Shown here piece after piece: positions 15,808 to 22,852 of a stretch of DNA of 27,424 nt. The notes beneath the pieces are model-generated. The model ran no database searches, was not told the origin of the DNA, and saw only the letters and a program-made list of their open reading frames with translations. Source of the stretch: CSP1-4 sp036559965. GTDB taxonomy: Bacteria > Chloroflexota > Limnocylindria > Limnocylindrales > CSP1-4. Position 1 is the stretch's first letter; each line of letters begins with the position of its first letter. The stretch is taken from assembly GCA_036559965.1 (NCBI GenBank), contig DATBSD010000171.1:1-27424 (forward strand), written 5' to 3'. The position numbers and the translations under genes were made by a program.

Positions 15808-18120
15808 CTATCGACGCCGTCTGGGTCGCGTCCCGCTCCGCTTGATGACGTTCGGCGTGACGCGCCGATCCCAGGTCGGCCGGTCGAGCCAGCCGGCCTG
15901 CCAGCCGCCGTCATCGTCGTGCTCGTCACGGATGCCCGGCAGCCAGTCGGCGGCCGTGCCCTGGTCGGGCGCGAGCGGCTCTTCGCCGGCCGGCAGCACC
16001 CGGACCTCCTCGACGACGGCGCGTGCGGCCTCGGCTTCGGCGGCCCGTTGCTCACGGCCGGCACGACCGTGTCGACGCGGTTGCCGGGCGGCGGTCTCCG
16101 CGGCCCTGGCCACGGTGACGGAGGCGTCGTCCTCGAGGATGCGCAAGCGGATGCCCTGCGCCTCGTCGCGCAGCGCGGCGGCGCGCTCGAACTCGAGGTT
16201 CTTGGCCGCCTGGCGCATCTCCGCCTCGAGCTGACCGACGAGCTGCTCGACCTGCTCGCGGCTGAGCTCCGAGAGCGGCCGCCCGTCGCCGGCACGGTAC
16301 GAGGCGGGATCCTCGGCAACGACGCGCAGCCGATCGTTGATATCGCGGATCTCCTTGACGATGGTCTTCGGCTCGATGCCGTGCTCGGCGTTGTAGGTCT
16401 CCTGGATGTGGCGTCGGCGATCGGTCTCGTCGATGGCGACCTGCATCGACTCGGTCACGCGATCGGCGTACATGACGACCTCGCCATTGACGTTGCGGGC
16501 GGCACGACCGATGACCTGGATGAGCGACCAGGCGCTGCGCAGGAAGCCCTCCTTGTCGGCGTCGAGGATGGCGACCAAGGTGACCTCGGGCAGGTCGATG
16601 CCTTCGCGCAGCAGGTTGATGCCGACGAGCACATCGAAGACGCCCAGCCGCAGATCGCGCAGGATCTGGACGCGTTCGAGCGTGTCGACCTCGCTGTGGA
16701 CGTACTGGACCCGGACGCCGAGCTCGCGCAGGTAGTCGGTCAGGTCCTCCGCCATGCGCTTCGTGAGCGTCGTCACGAGCACGCGCTCACCGCGATCGAC
16801 GCGCTCGCGGACGCGCTCGAGCAGGTCGTCGATCTGGCCCTCCGTCGGGCGGACCTCGATGCGCGGGTCGACGACGCCGGTCGGCCGGATGAGCTGCTGG
16901 ACGACGTGGCCCTTGGCCAGCTCCAGCTCGTATGCCCCCGGCGTGGCGCTCATGTAGAGCACCTGGTCGAGGTGGTCCTCGAGCTCCTCGAACGTGAGCG
17001 GCCGATTGTCGAGTGCGCTGGGCAATCGGAAGCCGTACTCGACCAGGATCTCCTTGCGCGTCCGGTCGTTCTTGTACATGCCCACGGCCTGGGGCACTGT
17101 CATGTGGCTCTCGTCGACGATGAGCAGCCAGTCAGGCGGGAAGTAGTCGAGCAGGGTCCAGGGTCGGGAGCCCGCCTCGCGTCCGGCGAGATGGCGCGAG
17201 TAGTTCTCGATGCCCGAGCAGAAGCCGATCTCGCGCAGCATCTCGAGATCGAAGGTCGTGCGCTGCCGGAGCCTCGCGGCTTCGAGCGCCATGCCCTTGG
17301 CCTCGAGGCCCTCCGTCCGCTCGATCATCTCGGCCTCGATGGCGACGATGGCCTGCTTGAGCTTGTCGGCCGGCGTGACGTAGTGCGAGGCGGGGTAGAC
17401 GTTGAGCTCGTCGCGCGTCGCCAGCAGCTCGCCCGTCAGCGGGTCGAGCTCGGTGATGCGCTCGACCTCGTCGCCGAAGAACTGGACACGGACGATGAAG
17501 TCGTCGTAGGCGGGCTGCAGCTCGAGCGTGTCACCGCGGACTCGGAAGCGCGCTCGCGAGAGCGCCGCGTCGTTGCGCTGGTACTGCAGGTCGACGAGCT
17601 GTCGCAGGATCCCGTCGCGTCGGTAGCGCCCCCCGACGCGCAGCCGGACGACGGTCGCGCCGTAGTCGACCGGTGCCCCGAGCCCATAGATGCAGCTGAC
17701 CGAGGCGACGATGATGACGTCGCGCCGCTCGAACAGGGCATGGGTCGCGGCGTGGCGCAGCTTGTCGATCTCGTCGTTGCGTGACGAGTCCTTCTCGATG
17801 TAGGTATCGCTCCGAGGCAGGTACGCCTCGGGCTGGTAATAGTCGAAGTAGCTCACGAAGTATTCGACCGCGTTGTTCGGGAAGAAGTCCCGGAACTCGC
17901 TGTAGAGCTGCGCCGCGAGCGTCTTGTTATGCGCCAGCACGAGCGTCGGCTTCTGGATGCGGGCGATGGTCGAGGCCGCGGTCATCGTCTTGCCGGTGCC
18001 CGTCGCGCCGAGCAGGACCTGATGCTTGACGCCCTTCGTCAGCCCCTCGCTGAGACGGTCGATGGCGGCCGGCTGGTCACCCGTCGGCTGGAAGTCGGCG
18101 ACCAGTTCGAAGTCGGGCAT
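15808..18120 (-). CDS. uvrB: UvrABC excinuclease helicase-like subunit UvrB
   Basis: 770 aa from ATG 18120 with GAGG 6 nt upstream. Verifies damage, holds the pre-incision complex and recruits UvrC. Motifs: LLGATGTGKTMT (Walker A, about 38-45), LVLAHNKTLAAQL, the lesion-clamping beta-hairpin YFDYYQPEAYLPRSDTYIEK, IVASVSCIYGLG, IVDESHMT (DEAD-like motif II), YMSATPG, GINLLREGIDLPE (motif V), and QVIGRAARN (motif VI). The UVR motif LEFERAAALRDEAQGIR lies near 640-660. Ordinary UvrB ends there (about 660-690 aa). This one has 108 more residues, Ala/Arg/Glu-rich, closing with a Trp-rich block GWLDRPTWDRRVTPNVIKRSG and a poly-Arg end. Open frame continues upstream past 18120, but it is antisense to cpaB and coaE or intergenic and has no family match. 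A perfect SOS-type box sits about 50 nt upstream. Confidence 0.98.
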   Translation of the reverse strand: MPDFELVADFQPTGDQPAAIDRLSEGLTKGVKHQVLLGATGTGKTMTAASTIARIQKPTLVLAHNKTLAAQLYSEFRDFFPNNAVEYFVSYFDYYQPEAYLPRSDTYIEKDSSRNDEIDKLRHAATHALFERRDVIIVASVSCIYGLGAPVDYGATVVRLRVGGRYRRDGILRQLVDLQYQRNDAALSRARFRVRGDTLELQPAYDDFIVRVQFFGDEVERITELDPLTGELLATRDELNVYPASHYVTPADKLKQAIVAIEAEMIERTEGLEAKGMALEAARLRQRTTFDLEMLREIGFCSGIENYSRHLAGREAGSRPWTLLDYFPPDWLLIVDESHMTVPQAVGMYKNDRTRKEILVEYGFRLPSALDNRPLTFEELEDHLDQVLYMSATPGAYELELAKGHVVQQLIRPTGVVDPRIEVRPTEGQIDDLLERVRERVDRGERVLVTTLTKRMAEDLTDYLRELGVRVQYVHSEVDTLERVQILRDLRLGVFDVLVGINLLREGIDLPEVTLVAILDADKEGFLRSAWSLIQVIGRAARNVNGEVVMYADRVTESMQVAIDETDRRRHIQETYNAEHGIEPKTIVKEIRDINDRLRVVAEDPASYRAGDGRPLSELSREQVEQLVGQLEAEMRQAAKNLEFERAAALRDEAQGIRLRILEDDASVTVARAAETAARQPRRHGRAGREQRAAEAEAARAVVEEVRVLPAGEEPLAPDQGTAADWLPGIRDEHDDDGGWQAGWLDRPTWDRRVTPNVIKRSGTRPRRRR

Positions 18121-18142
18121 GGAGGACCTCGTGCGGGGGGTC

Positions 18143-18148
18143 AGCATA
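18143..18148 (-). promoter_or_regulatory. Predicted uvrB -10 (TATGCT)
   Basis: TATGCT on the minus strand would give a leader of roughly 16 nt carrying the GAGG ribosome site (18127-18130). It lies 20 bp downstream of the SOS-type box, close to the geometry seen at uvrA. The -35 zone is covered by the box itself. Confidence 0.5.
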
Positions 18149-18168
18149 CCACCACGGGGACGAGAACA

Positions 18169-18180
18169 GAACATCTGTTC
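18169..18180 (-). promoter_or_regulatory. SOS/LexA-type box upstream of uvrB
   Basis: GAACATCTGTTC on the plus strand is a perfect GAAC-N4-GTTC palindrome; the right half extends to GTTCGA, as in mycobacterial-type boxes. A longer alternative inverted repeat GAACAG-N5-CTGTTC (18164-18180) overlaps it. The box ends 49 nt before the uvrB ATG. cpaB on the other side starts 240 bp away, so uvrB is the likely target. Confidence 0.75.
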
Positions 18181-18227
18181 GACCACTCGAGCGCTGCCGG
18201 ACGCGTCCCCGCAGGTGGATGTCGGAT

Positions 18228-18278
18228 ACGCCGCTGGTCCTGCCCCGCCATACCCGAACGGCTCATAGGCAGCGGCGT
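18228..18278. repeat. 9-bp perfect inverted repeat with 33-nt loop
   Basis: Arms 18228-18236 (ACGCCGCTG) and 18270-18278 (CAGCGGCGT) are exact reverse complements in the middle of the uvrB-cpaB intergenic region. Read as cpaB leader RNA it would form a stable stem about 140 nt before the ATG; read as DNA it could be a looped operator. A shorter CTGCC/GGCAG pairing competes for the inner bases. Confidence 0.5.
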
Positions 18279-18404
18279 CGGCGCCCGCGATGCTGATGCC
18301 CGCCAACGTCCCGTCACCACACCACGCCGACCCATCGGGCACGGCGCCACGACCCCGATCCACCGACCGCCCCGGGCAGGGCGCGCCAGGAGTCGATCGC
18401 CGAG

Positions 18405-18411
18405 GGAGGAG
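18405..18411 (+). promoter_or_regulatory. Shine-Dalgarno of cpaB
   Basis: GGAGGAG ends 9 nt before ATG 18421. It is the strongest ribosome site in the window and favours 18421 over the second in-frame ATG at 18427, which would be 15 nt away. Confidence 0.8.
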
Positions 18412-18420
18412 TCCTCGTCC

Positions 18421-19272
18421 ATGGAGATGGAGTACCACGACGATAGCAAGCGCCGGAAGGTGCTCATCGTGCTTGGTGTCGTCCTCGCGCTCGTCGCCGG
18501 CGGCGCAGCCTTCTACCTCGTGAACCAGGCCCAGTCGGCCGGGAACGCCGCGGTCGTGACCCGCCAGGTGGTGGTCGCCGCCCGCGACCTGCCGCTCCGG
18601 ACGGTCATCTCGGCGGCTGACGTCGCGGTCCGCTCGGTGCCCGACGATCCCAGCGTCACGACCGCCTACACGACGCCCGACGAGGTCATCGGGCGCATCA
18701 CCGGCGCGCCGGTCCTCTTCCAGCAGGCGCTGACGCCGAACCTGCTCGCCTCGACGGCGGTCGGCAGTGGCTTCAGCATCCTCGGCCCCGAGGAGACCAT
18801 CTCGCCCGACGCGCCGCAGTGGCGCGCGGTCGCCGTCTACGTCCCCGACGAGCGTGCCGTGGCCGGCCAGATCGAGGTCGGCCAGCGGGTCGACGTGCTC
18901 GTCACGACACAGGTCAACGTCGTCCCTGCCCCGGAGGGCGCGTCGACCCAGGCCGGCGGTGGCCAGGGCGCCAGCGGCACCGGCGCCGCGACGCCGCCAG
19001 ACGCGCCCATCTACGCCGACAAGGCGACCAAGGTCACCTACCAGTTCATCCCCATCCTGGCCAAGACCGACCAGCTGTACATCATCAAGGTCGACCTCAA
19101 CCAGGCCGAGGAGATCAACCACCTGGCGGCGTCCGGCAACGCGACGTTCAGCATGGTCCTGCGACCCGAGGGCGATGACCGGACCGTCGACCTGACCGAG
19201 TACGGCGAGACGACCAACCAGATCATCGAGAAATACGGCCTGCCCATCCCCGAGGTCTACCCCATCCGCTAG
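18421..19272 (+). CDS. cpaB: Flp pilus assembly protein CpaB/RcpC family (SAF domain)
   Basis: 283 aa. CpaB/RcpC proteins are periplasmic or cell-surface parts of Tad/Flp type IV pilus systems. Layout: basic N-terminus, one TM helix (about 13-35, VLIVLGVVLALVAGGAAFYLV), the SAF domain (about 49-110, VVVAARDLPLRTVISAADV with the conserved R-x-GxxI/ISAADV-type turn and GRI), and then the RcpC domain (WRAVAVYVPDERAVAGQIEVGQRVDVLVT). A Gly/Ala/Ser/Pro-rich insert (about 177-200) breaks the RcpC domain before the YQFIPILAKTDQLYIIKVD strand pair. No other tad gene (cpaF, tadB/C, flp) is in the window, so it is an orphan here. It is divergent from uvrB, convergent with coaE, and translated from a strong Shine-Dalgarno. 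Confidence 0.88.
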   Translation: MEMEYHDDSKRRKVLIVLGVVLALVAGGAAFYLVNQAQSAGNAAVVTRQVVVAARDLPLRTVISAADVAVRSVPDDPSVTTAYTTPDEVIGRITGAPVLFQQALTPNLLASTAVGSGFSILGPEETISPDAPQWRAVAVYVPDERAVAGQIEVGQRVDVLVTTQVNVVPAPEGASTQAGGGQGASGTGAATPPDAPIYADKATKVTYQFIPILAKTDQLYIIKVDLNQAEEINHLAASGNATFSMVLRPEGDDRTVDLTEYGETTNQIIEKYGLPIPEVYPIR

Positions 19273-19292
19273 GCCGGTCGGGGACGCGATCC

Positions 19293-19315
19293 GGACTCGC
19301 TCCCGCGAGCCGTTT
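19293..19315 (+). terminator. Short hairpin after cpaB, weak intrinsic terminator
   Basis: In the 49-bp gap between convergent cpaB and coaE: GG-a-CTCGC / tccc / GCGAG-CC (19293-19311), a 7-bp stem with one bulged A and a 4-nt loop, followed by GTTT. The T-run is only three bases. It could serve both converging transcripts. Confidence 0.4.
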
Positions 19316-19321
19316 CGTGGG

Positions 19322-19933
19322 TCAGGTCGCGTCGTGCGCCCCGAGCGCGCTCTCGAGCGCCGCGTCGACCGCTGCGAACGCGCTATCGAGTGGACCGTCG
19401 GTGCGCACGATGCGCGTCGCCGCAGGCGCCAGGCGTTCGACGATGTCGGCCTGAACCTCGAAGCGCGCCTCGGCATCGGCGGCCGACATGCCTCGGGCCG
19501 CCAGCCGATCGCGCTGCGTGGGGCGATCGCAGACGACCAGCCAGACTTCGTCGCAGCGCGCCGCCAGGCCCCCTTCGACCAGCGCGATGGCCTCGATGAC
19601 GACGAAGCGCGACTCGCTCGCCGCCGTCGAGGCGAGGCCTGCTTCCACCATGCGCCGCACTTCGGGCTGGATGATGGCCTCGAGGTCACGCAGCGCGGCC
19701 GCATCGCCGAACGCGACGGCGGCCATGGCGGGCCGGTCGAGCCCGCCGTCATCGGCGATGACATCCGACCCGAACCGGGCGACGACGGCGTCGAGGATGG
19801 GACGACCCGGGGCGGTCACATCGCGCGCCAGGGCGTCGGCGTCGATGACGTAGCCGCCGAGGTCGGCCAGGTGTGCGGCGATGGTCGACTTGCCGCAGCC
19901 GATCGGCCCGGTCAACCCGATGACCGGGCTCAT
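19322..19933 (-). CDS. coaE: Dephospho-CoA kinase (CoaE)
   Basis: 203 aa. Phosphorylates the 3'-OH of dephospho-CoA, the final step of CoA synthesis, in the cytoplasm. The P-loop GLTGPIGCGKST (6-17) is followed by the family pattern DADALARDV (33-41), with the Asp that binds substrate, then the lid/CoA region (FGDAAALRDLEAIIQPEVRR) and FVVIEAIALVEGG...CDEVWLVVCDRPTQRDRLAARGMSAADAEAR, the standard coaE signature with QRDRL. The usual bacterial sequence has LLFE at the EAIAL position, so this Ile-Glu-Ala version is a mild variation. The ATG overlaps the ABC-F stop (ATGA), so it is coupled and last in the polA-mutM-abcF-coaE run. polA-mutM-coaE linkage is common in Chloroflexota and Firmicutes. 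Confidence 0.95.
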   Translation of the reverse strand: MSPVIGLTGPIGCGKSTIAAHLADLGGYVIDADALARDVTAPGRPILDAVVARFGSDVIADDGGLDRPAMAAVAFGDAAALRDLEAIIQPEVRRMVEAGLASTAASESRFVVIEAIALVEGGLAARCDEVWLVVCDRPTQRDRLAARGMSAADAEARFEVQADIVERLAPAATRIVRTDGPLDSAFAAVDAALESALGAHDAT

Positions 19934-21975
19934 CTGGGCGCCCGCTCCTCGAGCACCAGCCAGGCTTCCTCCGCCTGGGCGAGGGCCGCGTCGACGTCGG
20001 CGAGCTCGCTGCTGACCCGCCGCAGCTCGACGTAGTTGGCCTGGATCGCCGGATCCGCGAGCGACAGCTCGAGGTGGTTGCGGCGCAGCCCGAGCCGTGT
20101 CAGGTCACCCTCCACCGTCGCCTTCTGCCGCCGGTACGCGTCCTTCGACATGGCCGACGGTCGCGCTGCCCGACGGACGCCACCGGCCGCGGTCGACTGG
20201 CCTGGCGGGTCCGGCGCAGTGGCCGGCCGAGCACCCGTCGTGGCCTTGGGCGAGCGGGTGCCGTGGCCATCCAGCCGTCGCCCCTGGACCTCCAGCTCGC
20301 CGTCCACCGTCCAGCCATCGGCGACGGCCGCGCGCCAGTCGCGATGGCTGCCGTCGAATCCGACGGCGCGCCGGAGCGCGGTGCTCCCGTCAGGACCAGC
20401 CGCCGTGTCGATGACCCACAGTCGCTGACAGACGGTCTCGAGCAGCCGCCGATCGTGCGACACGATGAGCAGCGTGGCCGATGACTCCCGCAGGAACGCC
20501 TCGAGCGCCTCCCTGGCCGGGATGTCGAGGTGGTTCGTCGGCTCGTCGAGCAGCAGCAGGTTGGCGGGTGAGATGCCGAGCAGGGCGAGCTCGAGACGCG
20601 ACCGCTCGCCGCCCGACAGCTCGGCGACGGGCTTGAAGACATCCTCGCCCCGGAACAGGAAGCGCGCCAGGTACGAGCGCGCAGGGCCGTTGTCGAGGTC
20701 GACCAGGGCGAGCAGCGCGTCGAGCACCGTCGCTCCGGCCACGATGCGGCCACGGACCTGGGCCAGGTAGCCGGGCGCCACGGCGGCGCCGAGCCGGACG
20801 ACGCCCTCGAGCGGGCTGAGCTCGCCGGCGATGGTCCGCAGGAGCGTCGTCTTGCCGGCCCCGTTGGGGCCGACGATGCCGATTCGATCGCCCCGCCGAG
20901 CTTCCAGGCGCTCGACCCTGACGATCGGGGTGCCGGCCGGGCGTTCGGCGGTCGGCGGGAAGCCGATCGTCGCACCGCGCAGCTCGACCACGAGGTCGCC
21001 CGACCGCACCGGGCCGCCACCGACCAGCCCGCCGTGGGCGATGGCGAGTCGCGATCCCCGTCGCGGTGCCTCGACCCGTCGCGCCTCGAGCGCCTCCAGA
21101 CGGCGCTCGTGCTCGTGCATCTTGGCGAACTTGCGATGGCTCCGATAGCGGGCCACGAGCTCCTTCTCACGGGCGATCGCTTCCTTGTCGGTCTCGGCCT
21201 CCTTCGTACGCCGGGCATCGGCGGCCTCACGCTGCAGGAGGTAGGCCGAGTAGCCACCACGGAAGCCGGCCAGGCGTCGGTCACGCAGCTCCCATATCCG
21301 ACCGCACACGGCATCCAGGAAGGCGCGGTCATGGGAGGCCACGAGCAGGCTGCCCGACCGTCGCTGGAGCGCCTGCTCGAGCCACTCGATGGCTGCCACA
21401 TCGAGATGGTTCGTCGGCTCGTCGAGCAGGATGAGATCGGGGTCGGCGACGATGAGGCGTGCGAGCGCGGCCCGGGTCTGCTCGCCGCCGCTCAGCGCGG
21501 TCGGCGCCTTCATCCATTCGTGCTTCGCGAAGCCGAGCCCCGAGAGCGCCTCGTCGACCCGGACGTCGAGATGGTAGCCGTCGCGCGCCTCGAAGCGGTG
21601 CCGCAGGTCGGCATAGGCGGCCGAGGCGACCGCTTCGGCGCCGTCGCCCTCCATCCTCGCCAGGTCGGCCTCCATGCGCTCCACCTCGGCTGCCCCAGCG
21701 CGGACTGCCGCCCGGACGGTCGGCGCGGCCACGAAGCGCTCGTCGAGATTCGCCTCCTGGGCAAGCATCCCGATGGCCAGGTCGCGCCGCGCCACGATTT
21801 GACCGGCATCCGGCTCGTCGAAGCCCACGATGAGCCGCAGCAGCGTGGTCTTGCCCGCGCCGTTGATGCCCACCAGGCCGATCCGATCGCCGTCCGCGAT
21901 GGCCGCGCTGACGTCGTCGAGGATGACGAACGTGCCGATCTCCCGGCGCACGGCCGCCAGCCGAAGGACGGACAT
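19930..21975 (-). CDS. ABC-F family ATPase (Uup/EttA-like ribosome-associated)
   Basis: 681 aa, no membrane helices. ABC-F proteins bind the ribosome E site and modulate translation or confer antibiotic protection. Two ABC domains: GINGAGKTTLLRL (Walker A1), LSGGEQTRAALARL, LILLDEPTNHLD; and GPNGAGKTTLLRT (Walker A2), LSGGERSRLELALL, LLLLDEPTNHLD, each followed by the switch His (SHDR). The interdomain linker at about 230-310 is the helical, charged P-site tRNA-interacting motif region (EKELVARYRSHRKFAKMHEHERRLEAL). A basic segment (about 560-610) precedes a C-terminal coiled coil (KDAYRRQKATVEGDLTRLGLRRNHLELSL), as in Uup-type members. The gene starts 3 nt after mutM and overlaps coaE by 4 bp. 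The subtype (EttA, Uup or resistance) cannot be settled by eye. Confidence 0.93.
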   Translation of the reverse strand: MSVLRLAAVRREIGTFVILDDVSAAIADGDRIGLVGINGAGKTTLLRLIVGFDEPDAGQIVARRDLAIGMLAQEANLDERFVAAPTVRAAVRAGAAEVERMEADLARMEGDGAEAVASAAYADLRHRFEARDGYHLDVRVDEALSGLGFAKHEWMKAPTALSGGEQTRAALARLIVADPDLILLDEPTNHLDVAAIEWLEQALQRRSGSLLVASHDRAFLDAVCGRIWELRDRRLAGFRGGYSAYLLQREAADARRTKEAETDKEAIAREKELVARYRSHRKFAKMHEHERRLEALEARRVEAPRRGSRLAIAHGGLVGGGPVRSGDLVVELRGATIGFPPTAERPAGTPIVRVERLEARRGDRIGIVGPNGAGKTTLLRTIAGELSPLEGVVRLGAAVAPGYLAQVRGRIVAGATVLDALLALVDLDNGPARSYLARFLFRGEDVFKPVAELSGGERSRLELALLGISPANLLLLDEPTNHLDIPAREALEAFLRESSATLLIVSHDRRLLETVCQRLWVIDTAAGPDGSTALRRAVGFDGSHRDWRAAVADGWTVDGELEVQGRRLDGHGTRSPKATTGARPATAPDPPGQSTAAGGVRRAARPSAMSKDAYRRQKATVEGDLTRLGLRRNHLELSLADPAIQANYVELRRVSSELADVDAALAQAEEAWLVLEERAPR

Positions 21976-21978
21976 CGG

Positions 21979-22845
21979 TCAGCGGCCTGCCCGCAGGAGC
22001 CGACGGGCGGCGGCATCACGCTGGCCGGCCGGCAGTCGCTGACACCACGAGCAGAAATGCGTGCCGCGGGTGCCGAGCACGAAGCGCCGGATCGGCCGAC
22101 CACAGCGGTGGCACGGCTGACCAGTGCGCTGGTAGACGTCGAGGTGCTCCTGCATCTCGCCGTCGCCCTCCGGCGCGGTGTAGTCGTCGATGGAGCTGCC
22201 ACGCCGTTCGATGGCCTCCGCAAGCAGCGCTCGGAGCGCCAGGTAGAGGCGCCGCTCGTGGGCCGGCCGGAGCGTCCGGGCATGCCGGAGCGGATGCAAC
22301 CGTGCGCGCCAGAGCGACTCGTCGGCATAGATGTTGCCGACCCCGGCCAGGAAGGCCTGGTCCACGAGGAGCGGCTTGAGGCGGGCGCGGCGGCTCCGAA
22401 GCAGGGATCGGAAGACGGCCAGCGTGAAGGCCGGATCGAGGGGCTCGGGACCGTGCAGCGCGAGCGTCTCGGCCAGGGCGGCATCGTCATACGCGCCGAT
22501 GCGCGCGAACTTGCGGACGTCGCGCAGGCGGAGCTGTCGACCGTCGCGAAACGTCCATGTCGCATGCACGTAGGGGTCGAGCGGCGTCGTCGCGGGCACG
22601 ACGCTGAGCTGGCCGGTCATCTTGACCTGGATGATGAAGGCGCCCTCGTCGAGGTCGACGACGAGCCACTTGGCGCGCCGACGAACGGCCTCGATGCGCC
22701 GACCCGGCAGAGCCGCCAGGTAGCCGGCGACATCGGGATGCCGGACGGCCGGCGGCCAGTCCGTCCATGCCTCGACGATCTCGGCGCCGATGACCAGCGG
22801 CGCCAGCTCGCGCGCCATGGTCTCGACCTCGGGCAGCTCCGGCAC
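21979..22845 (-). CDS. mutM: Formamidopyrimidine-DNA glycosylase (Fpg/MutM)
   Basis: 288 aa from GTG 22845. Excises 8-oxoguanine and FaPy lesions and nicks by beta,delta-elimination. The N-terminus is the canonical PELPEVET, with catalytic Pro2 after Met removal and Glu3. The conserved Lys lies in RRRAKWL (K59) and a second in VKMTGQL (K75). LVDQAFLAGVGNIYADESLW provides the H2TH region, and the C-terminal zinc finger is CHRCGRPIRRFVLGTRGTHFCSWCQ, with all four cysteines. The length is slightly above the 270-residue norm because of a short Ala/Arg tail. It begins 7 nt after the polA stop and ends 3 nt before the ABC-F gene, so it is in the same operon. MutM rather than Nei is indicated by PELPEVET and the zinc finger. 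Confidence 0.97.
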   Translation of the reverse strand: MPELPEVETMARELAPLVIGAEIVEAWTDWPPAVRHPDVAGYLAALPGRRIEAVRRRAKWLVVDLDEGAFIIQVKMTGQLSVVPATTPLDPYVHATWTFRDGRQLRLRDVRKFARIGAYDDAALAETLALHGPEPLDPAFTLAVFRSLLRSRRARLKPLLVDQAFLAGVGNIYADESLWRARLHPLRHARTLRPAHERRLYLALRALLAEAIERRGSSIDDYTAPEGDGEMQEHLDVYQRTGQPCHRCGRPIRRFVLGTRGTHFCSWCQRLPAGQRDAAARRLLRAGR

Positions 22846-22852
22846 GTCGGGC

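Larger units (their letters stand above)
18121..18420. other. 300-bp divergent intergenic region between uvrB and cpaB
   Basis: No credible coding sequence is seen. The left third holds the uvrB ribosome site, -10 and SOS-type box. The middle holds a 9-bp inverted repeat (18228-18278). The right end holds the strong cpaB Shine-Dalgarno. I found no good -10/-35 pair for cpaB and no match to a riboswitch class I know. Confidence 0.6.

Noticed and set aside
18121..18420. Cyclic di-GMP or other known riboswitch before cpaB
   Set aside because: The 9-bp stem is real, but the conserved core bases of the riboswitch classes that I know are not there.
18121..19764. In-frame extension of uvrB upstream of 18120 (over 500 codons)
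   Set aside because: It runs through the intergenic region and opposite cpaB and coaE. The family N-terminus, a GAGG ribosome site and a promoter fix the start at 18120.
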